DNA of 64,000 nucleotides from positions 2,046,001 through 2,110,000 of the forward strand of contig JAFFSR010000237.1 in assembly GCA_017163975.1 (NCBI GenBank), given 5' to 3'. The notes below the pieces were generated by a model. It saw only the letters and a list, made by a program, of their open reading frames with translations. It did no database searches and had not been told where the DNA came from. The DNA is from Anastatus disparis. Taxonomy: Eukaryota > Arthropoda > Insecta > Hymenoptera > Eupelmidae. Positions 50,454-61,108 of this stretch are shown here, piece by piece (positions within the stretch are counted from its first letter, which is position 1; the number at the start of each line of letters is the position of its first letter). Both the position numbers and the translations under genes were made by a program.

Positions 50454-53400
50454 ATGTCTAAAAGAACAATATCAACACCTTCAAGATATAGAGACTGGAA
50501 TACATCAAGTAGTTCAGATGCCTCAGATAACGAAATAAGCAATGATGAAAGAAGGAAAATAAGGAAAGTATATAACAGAATAAAGACAAACAAAGTTTCT
50601 TTACAGATGTGTCCTAGGCATCCGGGCTTAACTAAACAACATTTTCAATTATTTCTTAAATCAGGAACTACTTATAGTAAATTAATTAAATTCATATATT
50701 CGAAAGGATTATATTCTTGGATAAGTAATGAAATAAGGTGTTTAACAAGCCAGAATATAGAAGAGGCAATTAAATATATTTTTGTATGTCCTGATCAACG
50801 AACTAAAAATACATTTACAAATAATATTTCAATATTTTTAAAAAAATATAATAAAGAATTATTAGATGATTTAAAAAGTAAGTGTTTACAAAGTAAGAGG
50901 TATAATTTTATTATTTTTATTATAATGTTTAACGTTTCATAATGTTTAATTGCAGATTGGCATCAACATCGGGAATTACCAATGTTTGATCCAGAAAGAA
51001 AACTATTAAGGGCTTATATATATGATATAGTTGATGTATTATTAAAAAGGCAAGAATTGAGCAATGCAATAATTGATATTATATCAGACAAATACATCAA
51101 TGATAATGATATGAACATTATTTTAAATGATATCCATAAAGATGAGGATCTAGATTATTACAAAAATTATTTAAAATTTATGTTGGCATATCATTATAAA
51201 CCTATGGTGGAAATTCTAAGTAAAAAATTAGTATTAAAAATTCGTGAAAATACTACAAGTCACTTGAATAAACAAGATGGTTAAGTATTTGAATAATAAA
51301 ATATTTTTTGTTCATTAAGTGTTTGAAAAAAATTAATTAATTAAATTATTAATGTAATAATAATGTTTTTATTAGTTTTAATTTATTCATATTTGCTCAA
51401 TGAAACAAAATTGCAATTGACTTGAAAAATTTTTAAATTATATAGGTTTTACCCAATCATCAAATCAATCAATATCAAATAAAAATGACAATACATCAAG
51501 TATTAAAAAAAATGATATTCTTTTGAAAAATAGCAATGAATCACAATTGAATCAACAGAGAAGTTAGTCACATTTTTATTTTTACTATTTGTTGATATCT
51601 AAAACGTTCATAATAATTAAATTAATATAAGAAACTGATTAAAGAAAAACAAGTCATATTTTTATAGTTTTGAATTATTGGCATTTTTATATCTAAAATC
51701 AAGAGTAAATAAAATTGAAAAATATGTAATTATAGCTGTTGGTAATAAAATTAAATATTTTACGATATTTTGCATTTAAAAAATATTTGCTCATGTACAT
51801 TAAACTCAATTTTCAAAAAAATGCGACTTGGATAATTTTTCTTTGCCAATTATATCAACAGAATATTCATCAATTTGTTTTGGATTCTAACAAAGAAAAT
51901 GAAAATGATTATATATCACATTATTCTTCTCCAGGATCTAATATGAAAGAATCAAAAAAAATTATTTCAAGCATGTTACATAAATTAATTTTATGATTGA
52001 TACTAGTTTTACTAACTAAACTTTTTTTAGGTATAGCGAATACAGCTCCTATTGAATTTATGATTAAAGTTCTAAGTAAAAAATTAATATTTAAAATTCA
52101 TGAAAATGCTACAAATCACTTCAACAAACAAAACAGTTAAGTATCTGAAACATATACATGGAATCAAAACAAAATATTTTTTTATTCATTAAGTGTTTGA
52201 AAATAATTAATAAATTAAATTATCGACCTATTGATAATTTTTGAATCAGCTTTAAATTTTTTTATGCTTATTCATAAAACTAAGATTGCAATCAACTTGA
52301 GAAATTTACAAATTTTCTAGGTTTTACTCAACCATCAAATCAATCAATATTAAATAAAAACAACGATACATCAAATATTAAAGAAAATAATACTGTCGTA
52401 AAAATTGAAAATGAATCACAATGGAATCAACAAAAAAGTTAGTTATATTTTTATTTTTACTATCTTTTAATATCTAAAATGTTTATAATAATTTAATTAA
52501 TATAGGAAACTGATTAAAGAAAAACAAGTCACATTTTTGTAATTTTGGATTATTGGTATTTTTATATTTAAAATCAAGAGTAAATAATTGAAAAATATGT
52601 AATTATCTAATTTATAGCTGTTTGTAATAAAATTAAATATTTCACTGTATTTTGCATTACAGAAATATTTGCTCATGTGCATGAAACACATTTTTCACAA
52701 AAATGCGATTTAAATAATTTTCTTAACAAATTATTATACTTTACTAATTATATTAACAGTAGAATATTTATTAAATTTGTTAACAAAGAAGGTGAAAATG
52801 ATTTTATATCACATTATTTTTCTCTAGAATCTAATGACGAAGAATCAATTAAAAAATAACACAAATATGTTATATTAATTAATTTATTTATGATCACTAG
52901 TTTTATTAACAAAACTTTTTATAGGTAGAGAAAATACTGTAGACCTGAAATCACAAGACAAAATGATAGATAATTATAGCAAAAAATCAACGGTAAATAA
53001 ATTTTTACCACAAAATCCTGGACTCATATCATCTACAAGTTTAATTGAAGCTGATAAATCTTTTCAAATTACCTCCAGTCAAATTATCAAGACAGAAAAC
53101 TTTGAAAATCAAGAACTTAATAGTGATATAATTACAATTGATGATTCTGATAATGAATTAAAAACAAATGTTAAGCTTGAGAAAAATAATGCAGGTAAAT
53201 TCAATTTCTTAGTTATTTCATTGTTTAGTAAGAACTTCAGATTTATGAATCTGTAAATTTTAAAGTTGATGTTGGCAGCAATATTTTTGATAAATTGAGA
53301 AACAATGAAATCTTGCCACAATGGGATGAAAAAAAAGATAAATCTTTAATAAGATTCATATTAAACAATCCTGATCATCTTCAGAAAGAACGTGTAAGTA

Positions 53401-53738
53401 AATGTAATTTTATTATTCATACTAAATTTATCATTGATTCAATATTTTATTTCAATAATAATTTCATGACTTTACACAAATTGATTTTCATGATAAATAT
53501 ATGTTTTTAGACTTACAAAAAGTTACTAACACTAGAACCCCAAATGTTTAAAGGGTTTAAACCAGAGCATTTGAAACAGAGAAAGGACTATTTAGCTTAT
53601 AATAATAATTATCTGTACTTAATTAAGCTCTGTGGATATGAAAAAATAAAAACTGAGGAAGACAAAGTTTTATTTAACAAAGAAATAGAATTACTGAGAA
53701 GGTTGATGAATTTTAGTGTCAAAATGGAAGTAGATTAA
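50454..53738 (+). CDS. Gene B: tandem-family protein with a hybrid internal exon
   Basis: Exons 50454-50877, 50956-51279, 51446-51562, 52031-52135, 52321-52437, 52925-53194, 53266-53393 and 53511-53738 join in frame to 570 residues. Residues 1-141 are Ser/Asp-rich, then HPGLT and helical. Residues 142-249 are the DPERKLLR helical block. Residues 250-288 are a Ser/Asn linker. Residues 289-323 come from a hybrid exon, and residues 324-362 are a second linker copy. Residues 363-452 are disordered with DIITIDDSDNE, a SUMO-interaction-like motif. Residues 453-570 are the C-terminal helical domain. The donors of 51446-51562 and 52321-52437 are gttagt, weaker than gtaagt elsewhere. No membrane segment or signal peptide was seen; a nuclear, chromatin- or RNA-linked role is only a guess. 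Confidence 0.75.
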
Positions 53739-55329
53739 TAAGTATCTTTTATAAAGCTTAAAAAAGAAATTTGTATTCGCAAAATTTTTATAAAATTTTG
53801 AATATTATAGTACTTCTTTACTACAAGTTTGATTTACTACAAGTCAAGTAATAAACTTTAATTTACAGCTTTAAAAAAAGCATGAACGAGATTTATAATT
53901 ATATTTTGTTAACTAATATTTTAAGTTCTCTAATAAAAAATGTATACATTTAGGTTGCAATTTTTATAATAAAATATTTTGATAAATATAAAGTGTCGCT
54001 CTATTTTTTTTTAATTTCTTCTAAATGAAATTAATATAAAAAAAAATATTTTGTAATAATTTCAATTTTTCTTTGTCAATAATAAAATGTCAAATGTATC
54101 TTATTTAGAGTTGGTGCTATATTTAATTGAAGGTTTTAACATGGATTATATTATAACAGCAATAAGCACATTAGCTTTAAACATATTTTCAAATAAATAT
54201 TTGATTGTTTTTTAATCATTCTGTTTACTATTTGATTTTCCAAATATACTATTATAAGTATGATATATGCCTTTTCATAAAAGATTCGTTTGTATAATCA
54301 AAATAAAATTTTATTTATACATGATTGATATTTTAATTATACAAACGAATCTTTTATGAAGGCATATATCATACTTATAATACCTTTACTTTTGTATCTA
54401 TTCGTTTATACTTTTTTTTAGATGCTTTAGAAAAATATTATGATAATGGTTCAATTTTCAATTTACTCATAAGCAGAGTATCTGACTTCCAGGATACGGA
54501 TTTAGCTGAAACTGCAGGATAGATTCTTTAATGAAAAAAAATGAACCCGTGTTTTTTCGTCCAATAGGCCCATAAAGATCTAGACATTATTTCGTAAATA
54601 TAATAAAAAGAAGCGCCTATAAGTACTTGAATAGCTAAGCAAAATAAACTCTTACAGAAAAATATATAAAGTACAAATTAAATACTTTAATTTAAGCTCT
54701 ATTGCATTCGAAAAGTTTACGCGATTCAAAAGTTGCAAGCGCATCAAAGTTAAATCTTAAGCCGTTTATTAACATTTTGAATGATACGAAAAACATCACT
54801 GTTAGAATCAGTTAAATCGCACAACTCTCCGATCATCTTTATCCTATCGAGACATGAACTTGGAAACTAGTTGATAAAATTTTTTTAATTTTGTGTTTTT
54901 TTTCGTTTTATAATAATTTAAACATTTATTTTTGTCAAACCATACACATTTCCGTAATAAATTTTTAGTTAAAAATTACATTTACTCATTATTGTTATTT
55001 TAATTATACAAACATATTTTTTATCATCCTTATAATACCTCTATGTTTTTATCTGTTCTTTTATACTTTTTCTTTAAATATGTTTAAAATATTATGTAAA
55101 TTAAGAACATTAATTTTTTTATTTGATTCGATCGTTGTATAAATTATTCGTTTACAGTAAACCTGGCTACTGGTAGTCAACGGATTTAATTATATTATTA
55201 TAAATATGTTTCATTTAATGTCGTTACCATTTAAATTATAAATTTCTTATGAATATCATTGATCGATACATGAAGTAAAATGTTTAAATAGTTCGATATG
55301 TATAGTATTGTTATTTTATTTTAAAAAAT
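53739..55329. other. Spacer between genes B and C
   Basis: It begins with gene B's 3'UTR and polyadenylation signal (AATAAA at 53932-53937), then holds AT-rich non-coding DNA with the hairpin at 54251-54381. A sequence ending ATTATAACAGCAATAAG (to about 54166) recurs at 59334-59350, just before a SINE. Confidence 0.6.
54251..54381. repeat. Long near-perfect inverted repeat (hairpin)
   Basis: Arms at 54251-54298 and 54336-54381 pair over 46 bases, differing only by two extra T in the left arm. The shared core is AAAGATTCGTTTGTATAAT. The 37-base loop is itself partly palindromic. A diverged third copy of the right arm and its flank lies near 55000-55080 (AATTATACAAACATATT, then CTTATAATACCT). 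Confidence 0.85.
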
Positions 55330-55724
55330 TTCTATTTATCGCTAAACGTCGAATTTTATTTCATCTTTAATTCTACATGACCATAACATTTATAAAGTCT
55401 ACCACTGTTTATTATTTTTGTATAACAAGCAATATATCTTTTTGCCTTTTCTTAAAATTTATATAGATTCTCTATTTTATAGATTTTCATAATTTTACAT
55501 CATAATAAATTTAAATTTTAGGCTGCAAACGTGTCTTAAATTTTAAAATTACCTATAAAAATTTCTAATCAGTTTTGAAAATTAAGGCTTTTCTTAGAAC
55601 TAAAAAAATAAAGAAAAGATAAAAATATATATTTAGAAAAAAAGATTTTATTTATTTTTTTATGAGAAACATGATTGATTTAAAAGGTGTGTTCAGCAAA
55701 TACGCGAAAAAGCTATAATTTCTT

Positions 55725-56175
55725 TGATGACTATCGACATTAGCGCCCTTTAAATAGAACTATTGGTAAGAGCGCTTTGTTTATATTACTCTTAGAATGA
55801 CATTGCCGCGAACGGAAGAAGCAAGTAACTTGCATGTGTTAAGTTAAAAAAACATTTTCGTTTTCTCGCAACGACATATTCTGATCTTTATTTGTAAAAG
55901 AGAGTTTAGTAATAATTACATGTGATTATTTGTTTTGAAATTTATCAGTTATATTTTTCAAATAAAGTTAAATAAGATAATATAAGATAGGTAATAAGAA
56001 CAAAATTGATTTGTTTATATTTTACAATTTCAAGGGAAGATTTAGATTAGAGGTACACAACAAAGATTGTTTCGAAAAAAATTGATCTGTGTGCGACTGA
56101 AAGTATCGTCATATTTTACAGAGATTAAAAATTTAAAAAAATTTTTATTTTTGTACACAAGCTTGTTGAATAAAG
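55725..56175 (+). promoter_or_regulatory. Conserved promoter and 5'UTR exon of gene C
   Basis: GACATTAGCGCCCTTTAAAT, then AGAACTATTGGTAAGAGCGC and AAGCAAGTAACTTGCATG. The exon ends at 56175 with donor gtaaga. The 5'UTR intron (56176-56727) contains a SINE. The acceptor ataattgtag directly precedes the ATG at 56728. Confidence 0.6.
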
Positions 56176-56213
56176 GTAAGACTAATAATTATGATTATTA
56201 TTATATTTAATCT

Positions 56214-56376
56214 TTTTTTTTTTAATTTTGACGCCACTGTATTTTTGTTATAATATTGATGCTCATTAACGACGAAGGTTGTCAGTGTGCTTGTAAACAA
56301 AGCACACGTAACGTACAGTGGTGCTTGTATCAATCGGCTGAGAGCGGGATCTACCAAATGAGCCGCTGATGACCTC
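56214..56376 (-). mobile_element. tRNA-derived SINE, copy 3, internally deleted
   Basis: Flanked by a perfect 14-base duplication, ATTATATTTAATCT (56200-56213 and 56377-56390). The empty site is visible in the fourth unit at about 60682 (TTATATTTAATCTAG). The tRNA-like head has lost box B and neighbouring bases, a deletion of roughly 35 bases. It lies in the 5'UTR intron of gene C, antisense to the gene. Confidence 0.9.
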
Positions 56377-56727
56377 ATTATATTTAATCTAGTATTTGTA
56401 TTTTACTTTTAATAAACGATTTTATTGTCGTTTTTGCGTGATTTTCAAAAATTTACTGCAATCTTCAATGTATATTTTATACATGTAATGAATGTTAGTT
56501 ACTATTACAATTAAAAAAAATTAGAAATAATTCTTCATAAAAATATTTCAATTAATAAGTTTGAAGCATATGATTTTTATTTACAAAACTAAATTAATTT
56601 TATATTTTAAATTTATCCTATAAATAATCATTTAAAAAATAATAGCCTTATTAATTATATTTTTGTTATGTATAGTATATACGTATATTATATATTATAG
56701 TTTTACAATATTTTTTTATAATTGTAG

Positions 56728-58990
56728 ATGTCTAAAAGGACATCAAGGACTTTGAGTTATAGAGATTTGAGCACAAGTAGCTCATCAGATACATCAGACA
56801 ATGAAATAAGTAGCTCGTGTAGATATAGTGGTAAAAAAATAAAGACAAAGAAAGCACCTGGCAACGTGTTTCATCCAGCCTTATCAAAAAATCATTTCCG
56901 ATTTTTCATGATTTCAAGAGCTACTTACTGTAGCTTTATTAAATTTCTACACTCTAAAGGATTATACTTTTTGTCAAATAATGAAATTGCATTATTAACA
57001 AGACAGAATATAGATGAGGCAATGAAATGCATTTATAAATTTCCTACTCAAAACATTAAAAATAACTTTGCAAAAAATATTGTAATATTTTTGATGAAGT
57101 ATAAAAAAGAAATTTTAAATGATTTAAAAAGTAAGTACTTTTTAAGTAAAAGATTATTTACTATTTTAATTAAAATACATATTTCATAATGTATAATTTA
57201 TGTACAGATTGGCATGAAAATAAAAAATTACCAGTGATTGATCCAGAAAGAAAACTTTTAAGGATTTATATGAATGATATAGTTGATGTATTATTAAAAA
57301 AGCAAGAATTAAGCAACACAATAATTAACATTCTACGAAACAAAAAGGATCAGGTCAAAAATGAAGAAATTAATATTATATTAAATGAGATACACAAAAA
57401 TGATAAGCTAAATTATTACAACAGTTATTTCAAGTATATATTTTCACATCATTATAATACTCTTGTTGAAATTCTAAGTAAAAAATTGGTATTTAAATTT
57501 CAAGAATATGCTGCTATTTGCCTAAATCAACAGAGCAGTTGAGTATTTAAAACATACTTATATTGAAATAATATATTTTTTATTCGTTAAGGGTTTGAAA
57601 ATAACAAATAAATTAAACTATTAGTCTAATAATAATTTTAGCACTAGCTTTGATTTTTTTATATTTGTCATTAATAAAAAGATTGTCATTGATTAACTAA
57701 CATAATTTAAATTTTTATAGGTTTTATCCAACCAACAAACAAATTAGCAATATCAATTAGAAATCACAACACACCAAGTAATAGTGAAAATAATTGTTTT
57801 TTGACGAAAGAAAATGAATTACAATTGAATCAACAAAAAAGTAAGTCATTTTTATTAGTACTATCATATATTAAATTGAAAAAAATGTCTATATAAAAAA
57901 TATCTAATTTATATCAATTTGCTACAAAATAAATTATTCTGTTATATTTCATATTACATACAAACGTGCAAAAATACATTAAACTTAATTTTCATGAAGT
58001 ATGACTTATATAATTTTTTCAACAAATTATTATACTTTATTAACTATATTAGCAATAAAATATGTAATTAATATATTTTAAAATCTAACAAAGAAGATAA
58101 AAATAATTTCATATTATATTATTCATGTCCATAATCCAATAATGAAGGACCTACTAAATATAACATAAGTACATTATATGAATTTATTAATGGTTACTAA
58201 TTTTACTAAAAAACTTTTTTTAGGTAGTGAGAATTCAGTAGAACTGAAATTACAAAAAAAATCAACAGTAAATATATCATCGGGAAGTTTAATCAAAGCT
58301 TGTGAATCTATGGAAAATACCTCCAGTAATATTGATTCTGTTACAGAAAATTTAAAAAATCAAAAGCCTTTAATAAGTAGTAGTGATATAATTATAATCG
58401 ATGATTCTGATGATGAATCAATAATTGCTAAGCCAGAGAAAAATAATAAAGGTAAATTAAATTTTTTAGTTATTTCTTTGTTTAATTTACAATCTCTGAT
58501 TTATTAATCTATGGATTTTAAAGTTGATATTACCAGTGAAATTTTTAATCAAATTATGAACAATGAAATATTGTTACAATGGGATGAAATAAAAGATAAA
58601 GTTTTAATAAAGTTCATATTAAACAATCCTAATAATCTTCAGAAAGAACGTGTGAGTAAATGTAATTTTATTATTTATACTGAATTTATCATCTATTCAA
58701 TATTTTATTTCAATAATAATTTCATGACTTTACAAAAATTGATTTTCATAATGAATATATGTTTGTAGACTTACAAAAAGTTACTAATGCTAGAGCCCCA
58801 AATCTTTGAAGGATTCAACCCAGAGGATTTGAGAAAAAGAAAAAACTATTTGGCTAGTAATTACGAGTATCTAAATGAGCTCTGTGGATCTGAAAAAATA
58901 AAAACTGAGGAAGAGAAAACTGTATTCAACAAAAGAATTACATCTCTTCAAAAGTTAATGAATTTCCATATCAAGATGGAAGAAGATTAA
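56728..58990 (+). CDS. Gene C: tandem-family protein, simplest exon plan
   Basis: Six exons: 56728-57130, 57208-57537, 57721-57840, 58224-58451, 58524-58651 and 58769-58990, giving 476 residues in frame. This is probably nearest to the ancestral layout. Residues 1-45 are basic and Ser-rich (LSTSSSSDTSDNEISS). Residues 46-134 are a helical block; the HPGLT motif is altered to HPALS. Residues 135-244 are the DPERKLLR block. Residues 245-284 are a linker. Residues 285-360 hold DIIIIDDSDDES, the best SUMO-interaction-like motif of the array (hydrophobic core, then Asp/Ser). Residues 361-476 are the C-terminal domain, with LIKFILNNP, then TYKKLLMLEPQIFEGF, then LRKRKNYLA, which resembles a SANT/Myb helix set. 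Function is unknown; the motif pattern would suit a SUMO-linked nuclear protein. Confidence 0.78.
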
Positions 58991-59350
58991 TAAGCATCTT
59001 ATAGAAAGTATTTTAAAAAAGAAATTTGCTAACAAAAAATTTTTATAAAATTTTGAATATTATAATACTTTTTTAAATATAAGATTTATTATAAATAAAG
59101 TGATGAACTTTAATTATATTTTGATAACTTAAATTGTGTAAGTTATCTAATGAAAGATTTATTCATTTAGACTGTAAGTTACATAATAAAATATTTTGAT
59201 ATGGATATAATATTGTTTTTTTTTTATTTGAAAAATAAACTTTATTAATTGCAATTTTTTATGTCGATAAGAAAATATCAAACTTCTTTATTTATTTAGT
59301 ATTTCATTTAATTAAAGATTTTAACTTTGATCATATTATAACAGCAATAA
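58991..59350. other. 3' flank of gene C
   Basis: AT-rich 3'UTR-like sequence similar to the flank after gene B. The polyadenylation hexamer of the other units is degraded here (TCTAATGAAAG). Confidence 0.5.
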
Positions 59351-59540
59351 GAGTCGGTCTGTGGCTCATTCGGTAGAGCGTTGGATTCGCAATCTCGAGG
59401 TTCCGAGTTCGAATCCCGCTTTCGGCCGATTGATACAAGCACCACTGTACGTTACATGTGCTTTGTTCACCAACACACTTACGAGCTCCGTCGCTTAAAA
59501 AAACATAGCAATAAATATAGCGACGTTAAAAAAAAAAAAA
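59351..59540 (+). mobile_element. tRNA-derived SINE, copy 4
   Basis: The best-preserved tRNA-like head of the four: box A TGTGGCTCATTCGGTAGAGC and box B GAGTTCGAATCC. The body then ends ATAGCGACGTTAAAA with a poly-A tail. The 3' part is shortened after CTCCGTCGCTTA. A target duplication is not evident. It is inserted after AACAGCAATAAG, a sequence also present without a SINE at about 54155-54166. Confidence 0.88.
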
Positions 59541-59639
59541 CATAATTTAATAAAATTTTTTTAAATACTTAATTATTTTCTAAATATTTTGTTCTCAGTA
59601 TTGATTTTTGTTCCTTCAATTTTCAAAAAAAACTCATTA

Positions 59640-60235
59640 AAATTAAACATAAACATCACTTGAGGCTTAACAAAAAATGCATAAAATATTTATAATTTAT
59701 TATTTCAGTTTTAAAAAGATATGATAAAACTATTTGATTTGTAATTTTTTTAAATAAAAATATTTTGTATTAAAACTTATACCTTTAAAGTATTTTTTAT
59801 GATTTTAACGAGGTTTCAAAAATTACATATTGAGAGTTTGTATATAGTACGCACATAACTATCTTAATAAAAATATTTTGTTGCTTTAGCTTGTTTGCGG
59901 TGCCAGATGCACAATAACGTATAGATCACTTTATAAGGGAATTACTTTTAAGATGTTTAAAAATAACAATAAGTAAAAGCTGTCAGTATAATTTTGTTAT
60001 CGCATCATATTGTTACTCGTCATTTTGAAGAGGCTAAATTTTGAAACAACGTTAAGCAATAAATTTGAATAAATTTTAATTTTTAACGTTTTCTTTTATT
60101 CTTTTTAAATTGGATTGAATTAAAATCTTTTTTAATCAATCAATTCAGATATAATTTATTTTCTTTATATTTAAAATAAAATTTAATTTATAAACTTCTA
60201 GAATTTATTAAATTTAATATAGAAAAATATTTTGA
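59640..60235 (+). pseudogene. Orphan copy of the S28 gene's 5' flank and first exon
   Basis: Aligns by eye with 35280-36080. Shared stretches include GCTTGTTTGCGG, AGATGCACAATAACG and TCGTCATTTTGAAGAGG. The first-exon donor gtaagt is ataagt here. No S28 coding exon follows; near 60236 it passes directly into the family promoter flank (AAAAAGATTTGAATTATTTT, like 49488-49507). It is a remnant of an S28 copy lost from the array. Confidence 0.75.
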
Positions 60236-60317
60236 AAAAAGATTTGAATTATTTTTCTCTTAAAATTATGATTAATTATAAGTATTTACAAAAAAGTTAT
60301 AATTTCTTTTAAAGTGA

Positions 60318-60668
60318 ATGACTAACGACGTTAGCGCCCTTTAAATGAAACTATCTTGCGCGCGCGCGCCTAAATTCAAATTTAAAGTCATTTTGAACGT
60401 AAACAAGTAACTTGCGAGTGCTTACATTTTTGTTTTGTTACCAAGACGATTTCTGATTTTCATTTGTAAAAAAGAGGTTAATAATAACTTAATGAAGATT
60501 TACTTTATATTATATAGTTTTGAGATAAGTTTAAAGGTGTATAAAAAAATTGTTATAAGAAAATATTAATTTATGTTCAAAAAGTGTCTTGTCAACTCGA
60601 AGTTTAAAAATAATATTTTACGTAGATTAAAAATTGTTATTTCTGCATTCTAACTTGTTAGATAAAAG
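60318..60668 (+). promoter_or_regulatory. Conserved promoter and 5'UTR exon of gene D, altered
   Basis: AACGACGTTAGCGCCCTTTA, then AATGAAACTATC, as in the other units. The TATTGGTAAGAGCGC part is replaced by a short GC-repeat (CTTGCGCGCGCGCGCC) at 60354-60369. The exon would end at 60668 (donor gtaaag, weaker than the gtaaga of the other units). Confidence 0.5.
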
Positions 60669-61108
60669 GTAAAGCTATTGTTATATTTAATCTAGCATTG
60701 TATTTTACTTGTATGTATAAATAATTTCATCATTGTTTTTGTTTAATTTTCGAAAATTTGCTATCATCTTTAATACAGTATTAAAATTGTAAATAGTAAT
60801 TATTGTTCCTATTGCAATAAAAAAAAAGTTGGAAATAATACTTGTTAAAAATATTCTAATTAACGAATTGAAAACATAATTTGCAAATCCTATTAAGTTT
60901 ATAAAAGCTATTATTATTTAACTTATAAAAAAATGGAGAAAAATTAATGTTAAAAAAATCAAATTTTCAAAAAAACTTTTAAATTTATTATAAAAGATGA
61001 TCATTTAAATAATATTAGTTTCATTAATTTTCTATCTGTTAATGTGGATATTCTAATTTTTTTCAGTTAATTGTATACATCTAAAATATATAGACCTCTA
61101 AGTTAAAA

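Noticed and set aside
56728..58990. Naming the family as Daxx-like because of the SUMO-interaction-like motif
   Set aside because: The motif type is shared by many nuclear proteins, and the helical blocks show no convincing Daxx pattern by eye.
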